Positions 8,374-18,003 of a stretch of 64,000 bases of DNA are shown one piece after another; position 1 is the stretch's first letter, and every line of letters starts with the position of its first letter. The DNA comes from Noviherbaspirillum aerium (GTDB taxonomy: Bacteria > Pseudomonadota > Gammaproteobacteria > Burkholderiales > Burkholderiaceae_D). The stretch spans positions 1 to 64,000 of the forward strand of contig NZ_VFAH01000020.1 of NCBI RefSeq assembly GCF_008929045.1, read 5' to 3'. The notes beneath the pieces are model-generated. The model was not told the origin of the DNA. It saw only the letters and a list, made by a program, of their open reading frames with translations, and did not search any database. A program made the translations under genes and the position numbers.

Positions 8374-10110
8374 TTACTGCAATATCACTGCCCGCGACTC
8401 CGAAGCACTTGCAGTAACAATGCGATTCTTTCCCGTTCGTTTTGCTACATACAAAGCTTCATCTGCAGCATGAATGAGTGTGCGCCAACCTTGCTCGTCG
8501 GTGGCAGGCGATATCGTAGCTTGCCCGATGCTAATCGAGAACAGCCGGTTTGGATCACTATCGACTCTTATCTGACTGGCTTGCAGTAGCATATTTTTAG
8601 CAATCTGCTCCGCCTGCCACTGTTCAGTGTTCGGCAACACGACGATAAATTCTTCTCCGCCATATCTGGCGCACAGGTCCGCCGGCCGACGACAGTGATT
8701 TCTTAGTACCGCTGCCAGTCTAACCAAACAGATATCGCCAACTTGATGGCCATAGTGATCATTGATCGTCTTGAAATTATCTATGTCAATTAGCAGCAGC
8801 GATAGCGGTGTACGCTCGCGCCTTGCCCGCCTCCACTCGTTGTCGATCGTGTCATCCAAGATACGGCGGTTAGCCAACCCGGTCAAACTGTCTACGGTAG
8901 CTAACTTTGCCAAATCTGCATTCGCGCGTTGCAGTTGCATCTCCACTTGTTTTCGGAGCGAGATATCGCGTAGATGGATCACATAGCGAATTTCGTCAAT
9001 TGCATTTTTATCGGGTACTGCTCTAATGCTGCTTTCTACCCAAACAGCCCGCCCCGCCTTGTGCAACGCCTGAAAGGCTTGTGGCGTATGCACACCTTCA
9101 TCAATATTGAGTGCACCTTCTGCGTCATTTAACCGCAATTCATACCATGGTTGCCGCAGCAATTCGTCCGGTTGATAGCCCAGCATCGCATAGATAGAGG
9201 GAGAAACGTAACGAACATACGAAGCCGCATCGAGCCCTACGATGACGTCACCGGAATAATCGGCTAACAGACGATAAAGTGCCTCGCTCTTGCGTGCTCT
9301 TTGTTCCGCAGCTTCGGACTCCTTCTGGCGTATTTTAAGTAGACTAATATCGGTATGGAGCCAGTATTCAGTACCATCCTGCGCCCGCTGTGCTGCAATT
9401 CGTATCCACCGCTCACCAGGCAACGCAACCTCAAATGGTGCGCCGGCAAAGCGAATAGATTCTTCCAGCGCCCGGCTGCGTTCAAGCTTGAGACTTTCCG
9501 TCTTAGGCGTTTGGTGTCCAGTCCAAAGTTCTTCGTATAGTTTGGAAAAACTTCGTCCGATAACTAGCTGACTGTCGGAAAATCCATATAACTGCAAGAA
9601 ATGTCCATTGGTCGAGAGAATCCGGCCGTCCTTTCCGACAAGGGCTATTCCATCCGCAAGATCATTAATCAAGGCCGCTTCAGCACTGGCCATCGAAGGT
9701 TGTGACTGGTCCGGTGCACCGGAGGCGACGTCTGTTTCACGCTGGGGAGGTGGCGCCACTTGCACCCAAACACGCATTCTTCCAATGGCCGGAATGGGAA
9801 GCGAGGTTACCTTAATCCAGTTTCCCCGATGCGAAAAGGTGTACGGCGCAAACTGGGAACGGTGCCTCGCGATGCCTTCATCGATATACCGATCAATATT
9901 GGGCATCTGATCGACCTCCAGTCGACCAACATAAAACCGTCTAAGATTTTCACTATAGGGCTCGCCTTCGTAGATATGCCCTGCATGTTCCGGGAAAAAC
10001 TTGAAAAACGCCCGATTCCATAGCACCGCTTGATCGTTGTTGTCATAAAAGCAAGTTGCAATGTTTATCGAATCAAGTAGTCGCGCAAAAAAGCGAAAAG
10101 AACTCAGCAC
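8374..10110 (-). CDS. Diguanylate cyclase with PAS sensor domains
   Basis: 578 residues. Three PAS-like segments precede the catalytic domain: about 8-115 (FYDNNDQAVLWNRAFFKFF), 145-255 (LADGIALVGKDGRILSTN) and 275-385 (LLADYSGDVIVGLDAASYVR, then a PAC motif). The GGDEF domain spans about 400-565 with DSLTGLANRR, IDIDNFKTINDHYGH and signature GGEEF (484-488), so cyclisation of GTP to c-di-GMP is expected. RPAD at 475-478, exactly five residues before GGEEF, is a canonical RxxD product-inhibition site. No EAL domain or membrane segment is present, so it is a soluble sensor cyclase. The neighbours are IS remnants. Confidence 0.93.
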   Translation of the reverse strand: MLSSFRFFARLLDSINIATCFYDNNDQAVLWNRAFFKFFPEHAGHIYEGEPYSENLRRFYVGRLEVDQMPNIDRYIDEGIARHRSQFAPYTFSHRGNWIKVTSLPIPAIGRMRVWVQVAPPPQRETDVASGAPDQSQPSMASAEAALINDLADGIALVGKDGRILSTNGHFLQLYGFSDSQLVIGRSFSKLYEELWTGHQTPKTESLKLERSRALEESIRFAGAPFEVALPGERWIRIAAQRAQDGTEYWLHTDISLLKIRQKESEAAEQRARKSEALYRLLADYSGDVIVGLDAASYVRYVSPSIYAMLGYQPDELLRQPWYELRLNDAEGALNIDEGVHTPQAFQALHKAGRAVWVESSIRAVPDKNAIDEIRYVIHLRDISLRKQVEMQLQRANADLAKLATVDSLTGLANRRILDDTIDNEWRRARRERTPLSLLLIDIDNFKTINDHYGHQVGDICLVRLAAVLRNHCRRPADLCARYGGEEFIVVLPNTEQWQAEQIAKNMLLQASQIRVDSDPNRLFSISIGQATISPATDEQGWRTLIHAADEALYVAKRTGKNRIVTASASESRAVILQ

Positions 10111-10321
10111 AACGCCACCTCTTTTTATTCTTGTTTATTTTGCAATTGTTCGTCCTTGAGATTTCCTTATCAAGGGCATATTGCAATAATATCAATTTAA
10201 TACGCAGGTTTTTGGCGGCTAAGTTCTGAGATGCGGGTATTTGGCAACCCAAGAGTGCTAAGGGTAATGAAATCCAAACGAAGTTGCAATACGCGTGATG
10301 TTGTTACCTTGCATGAAAATT

Positions 10322-10343
10322 TGTAGCCACGGCTTACGTTAGT
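10322..10343 (+). repeat. Extra copy of an IS3 terminal repeat
   Basis: TGTAGCCACGGCTTACGTTAGT at 10322-10343 closely resembles the true element end 51 bp to the right (TGTAGCCATGGCCAGAGTTAGT from 10373), with mismatches only in the middle. It looks like a solo end left by an earlier insertion or deletion of the same IS type. Confidence 0.6.
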
Positions 10344-10389
10344 CTTTTAGTTCACTGATCGGCCCGGGATTTTGTAGCCATGGCCAGAG

Positions 10390-11157
10390 TTAGTCGCCAG
10401 CTCTATTTTCAGCTACCAATTTGCCTTTCAGCCTGTGCTGACGGCCGAATTCCGCTGGTGCGACATCTCCAAGCGCCCTATGAGGACGACTCTCGTTGTA
10501 TTCCTGTTGCCATGCCATGATTGGCATTCTGGCATCTTTGAGGGATTCAAGCCAGTGAGCGTTCAAACATTCAGCCCGAAATGTCTCATTGAAGGACTCG
10601 ATGAATGCATTGTCAGTTAGTTTGCCCGGACGTCTAAACTCTATGCTAACTTTGTTGTGGTATGCCCATAGGTCGAGAATCTGACTTGTGAATTCATTGC
10701 CGTTATCACAAAAATGTGTTCCCGAAACACGACTAGCCTGACGCAGCCGATTAAGTACCGATACCACGTCCATGGAGCAGCCAGACACTCGCGGGTACCA
10801 ACATCGACAGTAGTCAGGCAGCGAAAGCGGTTGCTGGTTGGACGCTGGTCTGCCACAAAGTCCAGACTCCATGTCTGATCCGGTGGCGATGCTGGCTTCC
10901 GCTGCGGTCTTGTGACTTGGGCTTTCGATCGACGTCCGGGCCGATATCGCAGTGCCAGGCCCTCTTCTCAATAGATCCGGTACATCACGCCTACGCTGTG
11001 CGGAAATCCTTTTCGCTTGAGCAGTACGCCTATCTTGCGGTAGCCGTATCTCATCCTTGTCGTTGCCAGCTCCTTCATCCGCAATCGCAGAGCGGCTTGT
11101 GGGTTGAGGCAGCTCTTGTAGCTGTAGACACGACGTGCCATTCCGATCAAACGACAA
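10390..11157 (-). pseudogene. IS3-family OrfB transposase, frame-disrupted
   Basis: The N-terminal half (ARRVYSYKS..., RYGYRKIGVLLKRKGFPHSV) lies in one frame at about 10968-11150. The catalytic C-terminal half (FCDNGNEFTSQILDLWAYHN, then NAFIESFNETFRAECLNAHW, YNESRPHRALG) is in another frame ending at 10390. The first catalytic Asp region is scrambled between them. The second Asp and the Glu are still present, but no single continuous product exists. Confidence 0.82.
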
Positions 11158-11196
11158 GGATGTCGCTCTGAAGTCGTCTAACGGTTCTTCAGGTAG

Positions 11197-11490
11197 TCAA
11201 CGATGACGCGTCTGGTAGCTGTCTTCACCACTTTCTTTGATGACGTCAGTCACCATTGCCGTGGCCAGGCTCAGTTTAGCGACGATCTTCTTCAAGCGCT
11301 CATTCTCTTCCTGCAACTGCTTGAGTTGACGCGCCTGATCGCTGTCTAGTCCTGCATACTGCTTCTTTCAGTGATCAAAGGTCTGTTCCGTGATGCCGAT
11401 GCGGCGGATTAAGTCTGCGACCGGCATTCCGGGTTCCGCTTCCTTGGGTCCCGCCACGATCTGTTCTACAGCGAATTGTTTCTCTTTCAT
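11197..11490 (-). pseudogene. IS3-family OrfA with nonsense mutation
   Basis: The minus strand from 11490 reads MKEKQFAVEQIVAGPKEAEP, then GMPVADLIRRIGITEQTFDH, a TGA stop where the family has a Trp before KKQYAG, then the coiled coil QARQLKQLQEENERLKKIVA. One base change (TGG to TGA) would explain the stop. Confidence 0.8.
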
Positions 11491-11696
11491 GCAAAACCCC
11501 TTTTCACAAAGATAAGTTTCGCTGAAAACTAACTTTGGCGCTGGCTACATTTTTCTAGAGCCGATCACCGGCGACTGTTGGCTCTACTGTTACCACCAAT
11601 AGACGAGCGCTAGCGACTTCGAATTCATATGATGTGCCCTCAATAAACAGTGCCATGTGGATCTAGTAAAGTTCGTTTTCAAGAAGGAGAACGAAC

Positions 11697-11960
11697 GTGA
11701 AGAAGCGGTTTACTGACGAGCAGATCATCAGTTTTTTGAAGCAGGCGGAGGCTGGGGTACCGGTTATGGAGCTTTGCCGGCAACACGGGTTTAGCGATGC
11801 CTCCTTTTATAACTGGCGGGCGAAGTTCGGTGGGATGACGGTCCCAGACGCCAAGCGGCTGCGGGATCTGGAAGCTGAGAACGCACAGCTCAAGAGGCTG
11901 TTGGCCGAGTCAATCCTGGATGCGCAAGCGTTGAAGGCAGCTCTGGGCCGAAAGTACTGA
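11697..11960 (+). CDS. IS3-family transposase OrfA
   Basis: 87 residues: HTH ([20 protein letters not shown], then [19 protein letters not shown]) followed by a leucine zipper ([20 protein letters not shown]). AAGGAG lies about eight bases before a GTG start. The terminal TGA overlaps a CTG that opens the orfB frame, mirroring the TTGA overlap seen in the IS3 copy at 213-1354. Confidence 0.9.
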   Translation: MKKRFTDEQIISFLKQAEAGVPVMELCRQHGFSDASFYNWRAKFGGMTVPDAKRLRDLEAENAQLKRLLAESILDAQALKAALGRKY

Positions 11961-12826
11961 CGCCACAGGCCAAGCGTGAGGCAGTCGCGGTCATGCAGGA
12001 GATGACAGAGATCTCTGAGCGCCGCGCCTGCCTGCTTGTGGGACTGTCACGCACGGTGCTGCATTATCATTCCAAAGCACAACCGGAGAATGAGCAACTG
12101 CAAGGCCGCCTTGTAGAGCTTGCGGGCGAGCGACGCCGTTTCGGCTATCGCCGGCTCCATGCTCTCTTGAGACGCGAAGGTGTCGATGCCAATCACAAAC
12201 GCATCTTCCGGCTGTATCAGCGTGCCGGATTGGCTGTCAAACGCCGGCGGAAACGCCATGGCGTCGCTGTGGAGAGAGAACAGTTGGCTCTGCCGAGCCG
12301 ACCAAATCAGGTATGGTCGATGGATTTCGTCAGCGATGCCTTGGCTAACGGTAGACGTATCAAGGTATTGACCATTGTGGATGACTTCACTAAGGAAGCT
12401 GTCGACCTGGTCGCTGACCATGGAATATCAGGGCAGTATGTTGTGAGAGTCCTACAGCGCGCAGCGCAGTTTCGCGGTATGCCGGGCGCCATTCGCACCG
12501 ATCAGGGTCCAGAGTTTACCGGCAAGGCGCTGGACCAATGGGCGTATCAGAATGGTGTGCAGCTCAAACTGATCGAGCCAGGCAAACCAACGCAGAACGC
12601 CTACATTGAAAGCTTCAACGGCCGGTTCAGGGATGAATGCCTCAACGATCACTGGTTCACCAGCTTGGCCGAGGCACGCATTCGGATAGCCGCATGGCGG
12701 CGAGATTACAATGAGCACAGGCCGCACAGTGCATTGAACTACCAGACCCCCGCCGAGTTTGCGGCTTGTTATCGACGGGGCGATATAGGCAAGGGAACGG
12801 AAGAATTATCAACTGAACTTTACTAA
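11957..12826 (+). CDS. IS3-family transposase OrfB (DDE integrase)
   Basis: The orfB frame is open from a CTG at 11957 overlapping the orfA stop ([16 protein letters not shown]); the first ATG in frame is at 11993, giving 277 residues. DDE residues are seen in [10 protein letters not shown] (Asp), RTDQGPEF (Asp) and [17 protein letters not shown] (Glu), with the terminal [15 protein letters not shown] block. No disruption is visible, so with orfA this looks like a potentially active element. Confidence 0.9.
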   Translation: MTPQAKREAVAVMQEMTEISERRACLLVGLSRTVLHYHSKAQPENEQLQGRLVELAGERRRFGYRRLHALLRREGVDANHKRIFRLYQRAGLAVKRRRKRHGVAVEREQLALPSRPNQVWSMDFVSDALANGRRIKVLTIVDDFTKEAVDLVADHGISGQYVVRVLQRAAQFRGMPGAIRTDQGPEFTGKALDQWAYQNGVQLKLIEPGKPTQNAYIESFNGRFRDECLNDHWFTSLAEARIRIAAWRRDYNEHRPHSALNYQTPAEFAACYRRGDIGKGTEELSTELY

Positions 12827-12915
12827 CACGCCCTTGGCACTGCTAATGGGGGCACTTCACATAGGAGAAACCGATACACTGGTGCTTCTCAATACTTACG
12901 AACGCACCTACATTC

Positions 12916-13122
12916 ATGGATACAGCCAAAGAAGCATTTTCTGTTGCCAAGACTGCATTATCAGCGCTGGAATTCTATGCAAGCCACCTTGAAGATCCAA
13001 TTACCCTGACAGCCAAAAGCCGAGAGCTGGCAATTATGCTTCGGCAGAAGTCCGTTGATTTTCAAGGCGATCGAGGTGAAAGACTTCTCCTTGCGCTGGC
13101 AAATGCCTTTGAAGACTTGTGA
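12916..13122 (+). CDS. Small hypothetical protein (68 aa)
   Basis: A short acidic, mostly helical protein starting MDTAKEAFSVAKTALSALEF and ending ALANAFEDL. It lies immediately right of the IS3 element and shows no recognisable domain. No strong ribosome binding site precedes the ATG, so coding status is uncertain; it could be a truncated gene end. Confidence 0.35.
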   Translation: MDTAKEAFSVAKTALSALEFYASHLEDPITLTAKSRELAIMLRQKSVDFQGDRGERLLLALANAFEDL

Positions 13123-13460
13123 CCAGAAATCCCCTCAAACGAAAGAGTCTGGTCGATTGCGGGCGAAATCCAGCTGTCATATACGGCAGGCGTAGGAGAC
13201 GCTGCGAACTTGTGCCGATTACAGCGTCCGGCGGTCGTGGGCTTGACGGCTGATGTCCTGATTGCTTTTTTTGTAGAAGGCTACATGCCCGCTAAGGGAG
13301 TAGCGTACTTCTCAAGCAAAATAATGAGCTTCGGGCGAGAATACTTATGAAAATCAGTAGCGTATGCCGGGGTCAGTTGTAAGATTTTTCAGGTTTCGTG
13401 AACCGTTGAAACAAAAGAGAAATTTTGATGTAACCGTACTATTCTGCGTACAACGCACGC
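13123..13460. other. 338-bp stretch without recognised gene
   Basis: No open frame with a ribosome binding site and no repeat structure was seen. It separates a small hypothetical ORF from a truncated bcsB. Confidence 0.4.
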
Positions 13461-14668
13461 TTACCCCGTCTCGCGCAAACGGCGTGCGGCCACGGCCCTC
13501 AGCGTACGCCACAGCGCGAAGGCAAACACGAGAACCGCGATCACCGACATGATCGCCAGCAGCACAGGCTGGTCCGACAGCGGGAACCAGATCGCCGTCC
13601 ATATCGGCGGGTCGCCGACTGCATAGGTCCTGCCCGCGAAAATGCTTTCCACTACACCGCCGTGCATCAGCACCACGCTGCCGTGCCTGGTCTTGGCGAT
13701 GTCGTCATTCTCCAGAGTGTCGAGCACTTGACCGATATCGCCCGGCTCCGCCGACGCCACGGCGACGACGCTGCGGCCGGAGGTAAAGGGCGATTCGAAT
13801 CCCAGCATCGCGGCCAGCGGGCCATTGCCCCGGAGATGCTTCTGCTTGGCCGCGTCGCTCCGGTCAGCGACCGCGTTGTCGAGCAGCGAGGCGAACCAGC
13901 TCAGCGAATTCTCGGGACGAAGCACCTTCTGCTGCGGCCCGCTCACGACGGCAGGCACAAGCTTGCGCCACTTGCCGAGAAATGCCTGCTACCGCTCGGC
14001 GCCGATCACCAGCAGGTCGCGGTTGGCGAATTGCGCTTCCTCCTTCGGACCGGTCACCTGCACGTAGGTCGCGGGATGGCCGGTGAATGCGCCCATGCGC
14101 CCCAGCAGGGAAAGCATGACTTCGATGTCGGCGGCGGACACGGCCTCCGGCAGCACGATCACCGTTTCCGAAAGATCCGCATACTTGGTGAATGGATAAC
14201 CCGCCGTCGAGAAATAGCCGATGTGCGGCATTTCGGCGTAATGCGGATAGCCGGAAAAGTCGATCCGGGAGTCGGAATCGATCATCGCGCGGATGTTCTC
14301 GATCTGCGTGTCGCGACAGTTGCCCGCGGTGTGGTAACTGAAACTGAATGCGTACTGCAGCTGGTTGCGGCTGCCCAGCTTGAAAGCCGGGATCAGCATC
14401 TCCCGGCTGTCGCCGAGCAAGCCGCCGTCGAGCAGCGGCAGGATGACGCGCGCCGATTCGCCGCCCTGGCCGGAGGAGCGCAGGTTCACCGATTGCACCA
14501 GTTCGCCGTTGATGCTCATGCCGAGCATGGAATCGATGGTGCGCACCGGAGGCGTGTAGCGGAACTTCAGGTCCACCGGCACGCCGCGGCTGCGCCAGGT
14601 GAACAGGTCTGGCGGGAAGCGCAGGCTGACGCGCACCGGCTCGGGCACGTGCCCGTACACCTGCAGCT
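13461..14668 (-). pseudogene. bcsB: Truncated and nonsense-mutated bcsB (cellulose synthase periplasmic subunit)
   Basis: The minus strand encodes about 400 residues of BcsB-type sequence: PEPVRVSLRFPPDLFTWRSR, DFSGYPHYAEMPHIGYFSTA, YTKYADLSETVIVLPE-like region, then a C-terminal membrane anchor (LLAIMSVIAVLVFAFALW). A TAG at 13989-13991 interrupts the frame (AER, stop, QAFLGKWRKLVPAVVSGPQQ). The N-terminal third, including the signal peptide, is missing at about 14668 where unrelated sequence begins. No bcsA, bcsC or bcsZ is present, so this is a relic of a cellulose locus destroyed by rearrangement. Confidence 0.8.
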
Positions 14669-14699
14669 GCTATGGCGCTCACCGCTACAGGTGAGCGCG

Positions 14700-15002
14700 T
14701 TACGTCGAGCGGCTATTAATCCAGTTACGGTCGCCTGCATCCATCGCATCGGCAATGACTTCTGGTGGCAAGCTATAGACCGTAGCCCAGGCGGCACGTC
14801 CATCGGCGGTGTTGGATGGGAAGCTCGCAGTTTCTATTGGCCAGTGATACTTGCGCTTCAAAGTTTTCACGATGGCGGCGAGTGTTACTCGTCCACGGAG
14901 AGGCTCGGCACCAGTCTGGTCTGCGTTGGAAAGCAGGACGGCGAGGACGGCGCCACGAGCGGTACGCGGGCCGGGAAAAATGGGAGATTTGGCAGGCATC
15001 AC
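14700..15002 (-). CDS. Hypothetical protein (100 aa)
   Basis: Starts MMPAKSPIFPGPRTARGAVL. The segment LRGRVTLAAIVKTLKRKYHW followed by PIETASFPSNTADGRAAWAT resembles the winged-helix/wing arrangement of small phage-type DNA-binding proteins, but I cannot assign a family. It abuts the broken end of bcsB and lies upstream of the ISNCY element on the opposite strand. Confidence 0.5.
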   Translation of the reverse strand: MMPAKSPIFPGPRTARGAVLAVLLSNADQTGAEPLRGRVTLAAIVKTLKRKYHWPIETASFPSNTADGRAAWATVYSLPPEVIADAMDAGDRNWINSRST

Positions 15003-15279
15003 GATATTTTAGCCTTGCCGCCAATTCACAGCGCTTTCCGGCTTTGCGTGTCTTATTGCTGATAATCGAAGCGGCACGGCATAACGAACTTTGTTGCCCT
15101 CCGACTGGAGTATCGCAAAACCTTCGAGCAATTCAATATTGCACGATTATTTTCACATTGCAATAACAGCTGTTCTTTCCTGGCCATCTGGATTGGGCAG
15201 AACTACCCGCATAGCGAACGAACTTATGGCGCAATTTTACATAAATAAAATTATAAATTTAATAATTGTAGTGGCTAGA

Positions 15280-16924
15280 TTAGAATGTCTCGATCTAGCC
15301 AAATCAGAATGTCTCGGTTTAGGCAAACTGGAGAATGCTAAGCGGTCCATGCTGAGTGCTTACCTGTTTCTGGAGGCACATCATGGCCCGTACAGCATTG
15401 TTGACCATGAGCATGCGCGAGTTGGATCGACTCAAGACCATTGAAGCAGTCGCCGACGGCAAGCTTCGGGCATCGACCGCCGCTCAACGACTGGAATTAT
15501 CCAAGCGCCAAGTCAACCGGCTGGTTAAGCGTTACCGAACTGAAGGCAATACTGCTGTTATATCGCATCAGCGCGGCCAACGCGGGCACCGCCAATTGGC
15601 GCCGGGCCTCGCTAGCATGGCGTTATCGATTATCCGGGACCGCTATCCAGATTTCGGGCCGACGCTGGCTTGTGAGAAGCTGCGCGAATGTCATGGCATC
15701 GTGCTCGCCAAGGAGACCGTGCGCAAGTTAATGTCGGAAGCGGGTCTATGGATACCGCGTAAATTAAGATCGCCAGCCATTTATCAGCCGCGCAACCGCC
15801 GGCATTGTGTTGGCGAATTGATACAGATTGACGGTAGCGACCATGCTTGGTTCGAGGACCGAGCACCGGCTTGCACGCTGCTAGTCTATATCGACGATGC
15901 GACCAGCCGGCTGATGTATCTCCATTTTACCTATAGCGAGTCAACCTTCAGCTATTTCGAAGCGACACGGGCTTATCTGGAACGGCATGGCAAGCCACAA
16001 GCGTTTTACAGCGATAAGGCATCGGTATTCCGCGTCAATTGCAAGCAGAGCGACAAGGTTCCAGGCATCACCCAGTTTGGCCGTGTCCTGTACGAGCTCA
16101 ATATCGAAATCCTGTGTGCCAATAGCAGTCAGGCAAAGGGACGTGTTGAGCGAGCCAACCTGACGCTACAAGATCGGCTGGTCAAGGAATTGCGACTACA
16201 GGGAATCTCCACGATGGCGGCTGCCAATGCGTACGCACCCTGCTTCATTGCCGACTACAACCGACGGTTTGCCAAGCCACCGCGCAATGATTTCGATGCT
16301 CATCGCCAGGTACGCGAGGACGAGGATCTGGATCTGATCTTTACGGTACGCGAACCACGCAAGGTGTCGCATGTATTAACACTCCAATATGACAAGGCGA
16401 TCTACCTGCTAGCCGATACTGCACATACGCGCGGATTGATAGGACGCTACATCGAAGTCTATGACTATCCTGATGGGCGGCTTGAAATCCGCGCTGACGG
16501 CAATGTGCTGCCGTATGTCCGATATGACCGGCTACCGGAAGTCGATCAAGGTGCCATTGTGGAGAATAAACGTTTGGGCCATGTACTGCAGATTGCGCAG
16601 TTAATCCAGCAGCAAAGGGATAACCGACGCAGTCACCCTGCACCCGCACGAACAAATTCGGGCGCACCGCCACGCAAAGCAAAGGCAGCTCCCGGGACCA
16701 AGAGCCAGCGCAACATAAATCAGCGGGATGTTGAGCAAGCCATTGCCAAAACCGTTCACTGAAGAAATCGACAGACTCAAATTCTGGTCTTGCAGGCAAC
16801 ATTGATGGGGAAAGGCTGCCCTGCTCTTACTTCTTATTCCGCGGCGCGGCTGCGTGAACAGACAACCCCGAGCAATAAACCGGGACATCTGAAAATAGCC
16901 AGCACTGGGACGTTTGAAAATAGC
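15280..16924 (+). mobile_element. ISNCY-type (ISDol1/IS1202-like) insertion sequence
   Basis: A single long transposase gene is flanked by complex ends. On the left are two direct copies of (T/A)AGAATGTCTCG at 15280-15292 and 15304-15316. On the right are two copies of GGGAC-n3-TGAAAATAGC at 16882-16899 and 16907-16924. The right repeats are inverted relative to the left (TCAGAATGTCTCGGTTTA against TCAGATGTCCCGGTTTA). These double repeats probably are transposase binding sites; exact tips are not determined. Confidence 0.7.
15383..16762 (+). CDS. ISNCY-family transposase
   Basis: 459 residues from the ATG at 15383, which follows a TGGAGG ribosome binding site; a frame extension to 15356 lacks one. 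N-terminal HTH region (TAAQRLELSKRQVNRLVKRY), then an rve-type integrase core: LIQIDGSDHAWFEDR (first Asp), LLVYIDDATSRLMYLHFTYS, FYSDKASVF (second Asp) and SSQAKGRVERANLTLQDRLV (Glu). The C-terminus is basic (RKAKAAPGTKSQRN). This layout is that of the ISDol1/IS1202-like transposases. The gene is uninterrupted. Confidence 0.88.
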   Translation: MARTALLTMSMRELDRLKTIEAVADGKLRASTAAQRLELSKRQVNRLVKRYRTEGNTAVISHQRGQRGHRQLAPGLASMALSIIRDRYPDFGPTLACEKLRECHGIVLAKETVRKLMSEAGLWIPRKLRSPAIYQPRNRRHCVGELIQIDGSDHAWFEDRAPACTLLVYIDDATSRLMYLHFTYSESTFSYFEATRAYLERHGKPQAFYSDKASVFRVNCKQSDKVPGITQFGRVLYELNIEILCANSSQAKGRVERANLTLQDRLVKELRLQGISTMAAANAYAPCFIADYNRRFAKPPRNDFDAHRQVREDEDLDLIFTVREPRKVSHVLTLQYDKAIYLLADTAHTRGLIGRYIEVYDYPDGRLEIRADGNVLPYVRYDRLPEVDQGAIVENKRLGHVLQIAQLIQQQRDNRRSHPAPARTNSGAPPRKAKAAPGTKSQRNINQRDVEQAIAKTVH

Positions 16925-17249
16925 TTGAACAATAATGTTTTTAGGCAATAAACAAGTCCTGCACTGAACCAGACATTCTCGTTGTAGCGCCCGCAACCTT
17001 CGGCTACCTTTCCTCAGAGGGTCCCATGGCATTGGCGATCTAGATTGCGTCTAACACATTTATTATCATTTGTCAGCAGCTATTGCCATATTGGCGACAT
17101 TCTGATTTTGCCTTATCGGGCACTGGTTCAGTAGGCATTTAATGCTGCATGCTTTTGGATTTCGGTAATAATAATTCTGTCAGTCGCGTTGGCGCACGTA
17201 GAGACCGGCTAGCGCATCATCAATAGTAGACAGAGAAACGGAATGAACC

Positions 17250-17924
17250 GTGACTACCCAATCATCGCCGCTTGATCGTTTGCTCGACTTCGCTACGCAG
17301 ACATGTAGCACGCATCTCATGGCGATCGTCTGGGCCTGCGCGGCGCATGGCAATGATGGCTGGCGCGTGTTCGCTCCCCGCCTTTTCGAACGGCTGGCCA
17401 GCGATCATGCGCTTGCCGAACAGTTTATCGCTGGATTGTGCAAGCCCGCCGCCTTGCTTTATGCCGGACCAATCCTGGAAGCGTTTCTGGCACAAATGAA
17501 CGCCCAGCAAAAAGAGGACCTATTCAACGCATCTTTACTCAAGAAGAACGGCTTTGTCCACTATTGCTTCGCCGGCGCTGCACGTACACTTGAGGATGGG
17601 CCCAAGCTTTTCGAAATGCTGGAAGGATTGGTTCGACACGGGCTTTGCGTGCAGCCGCTGGCTAAGTGTCACCACAACGACATGGAGCTCGCGGTTCGGG
17701 TGTGCAATGCCAAGTTTTTACGTCTGGTTCTTCCCCAGTTGAACCATCTTGAAGAGCGACTTATTAAGTGTGCTGCACTCAAGAGAGATCATCCACTTAC
17801 CGTCATTGATATCTTCCTTGATGCGGGAATCCCGGTTTCCCGGTTTAATCAATCACGCTTGCTCGAGCAAGCAGAGGTCGAGGTCCAACACTACGTTCGT
17901 GCACGCGTTGCACGCATGCGGTAG
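17250..17924 (+). CDS. Hypothetical protein (224 aa)
   Basis: Begins with GTG at 17250 (TTQSSPLDRLLDFATQTCST). It is predicted to be all alpha-helical with regular leucine and cysteine spacing (MELAVRVCNAKFLRLVLPQL, ERLIKCAALKRDHPLTVIDI), suggesting helical repeats, possibly ankyrin-like. The segments DNDMELAVRVC-like and FLDAGIPVS would fit degenerate repeats, but the assignment is inference. It lies just left of a gene with an in-frame amber codon and may be co-transcribed with it. Confidence 0.6.
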   Translation: MTTQSSPLDRLLDFATQTCSTHLMAIVWACAAHGNDGWRVFAPRLFERLASDHALAEQFIAGLCKPAALLYAGPILEAFLAQMNAQQKEDLFNASLLKKNGFVHYCFAGAARTLEDGPKLFEMLEGLVRHGLCVQPLAKCHHNDMELAVRVCNAKFLRLVLPQLNHLEERLIKCAALKRDHPLTVIDIFLDAGIPVSRFNQSRLLEQAEVEVQHYVRARVARMR

Positions 17925-18003
17925 CTCGTACGCATCACGCGCAATTCCCCACCAATACTCTGCGAGCCATCCACGAAACGCTTTTAAGGGGAAGAAAGAT
18001 CTC

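Larger units (their letters stand above)
10373..11549 (-). mobile_element. Degenerate IS3-family element (minus orientation)
   Basis: Terminal inverted repeats: TGTAGCCATGGCCAGAGTTAG from 10373, and the reverse complement of the right end from 11549, TGTAGCCAGCGCCAAAGTTAG. Inside are an orfA with a nonsense codon and an orfB split between frames. The organisation is that of a roughly 1.2-kb IS3/IS407-type element that has decayed. Confidence 0.8.
11649..12842 (+). mobile_element. IS3-family insertion sequence (IS407-like), apparently complete
   Basis: Inverted ends: CAGTGCC...TAGTAAAGTTC at 11648-11674, against the reverse complement of the right end, CAGTGCC...TAGTAAAGTTC, at about 12815-12843. 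Both frames are open. It belongs to the same broad group as the element at 151-1351 but is clearly a different IS. Confidence 0.8.

Noticed and set aside
13662-15062. A 466-codon plus-strand open frame
   Set aside because: It is antisense to the bcsB remnant and the 14700-15002 gene, whose minus-strand products are recognisable; its His/Arg/Gln-rich composition is typical of shadow frames in GC-rich DNA.
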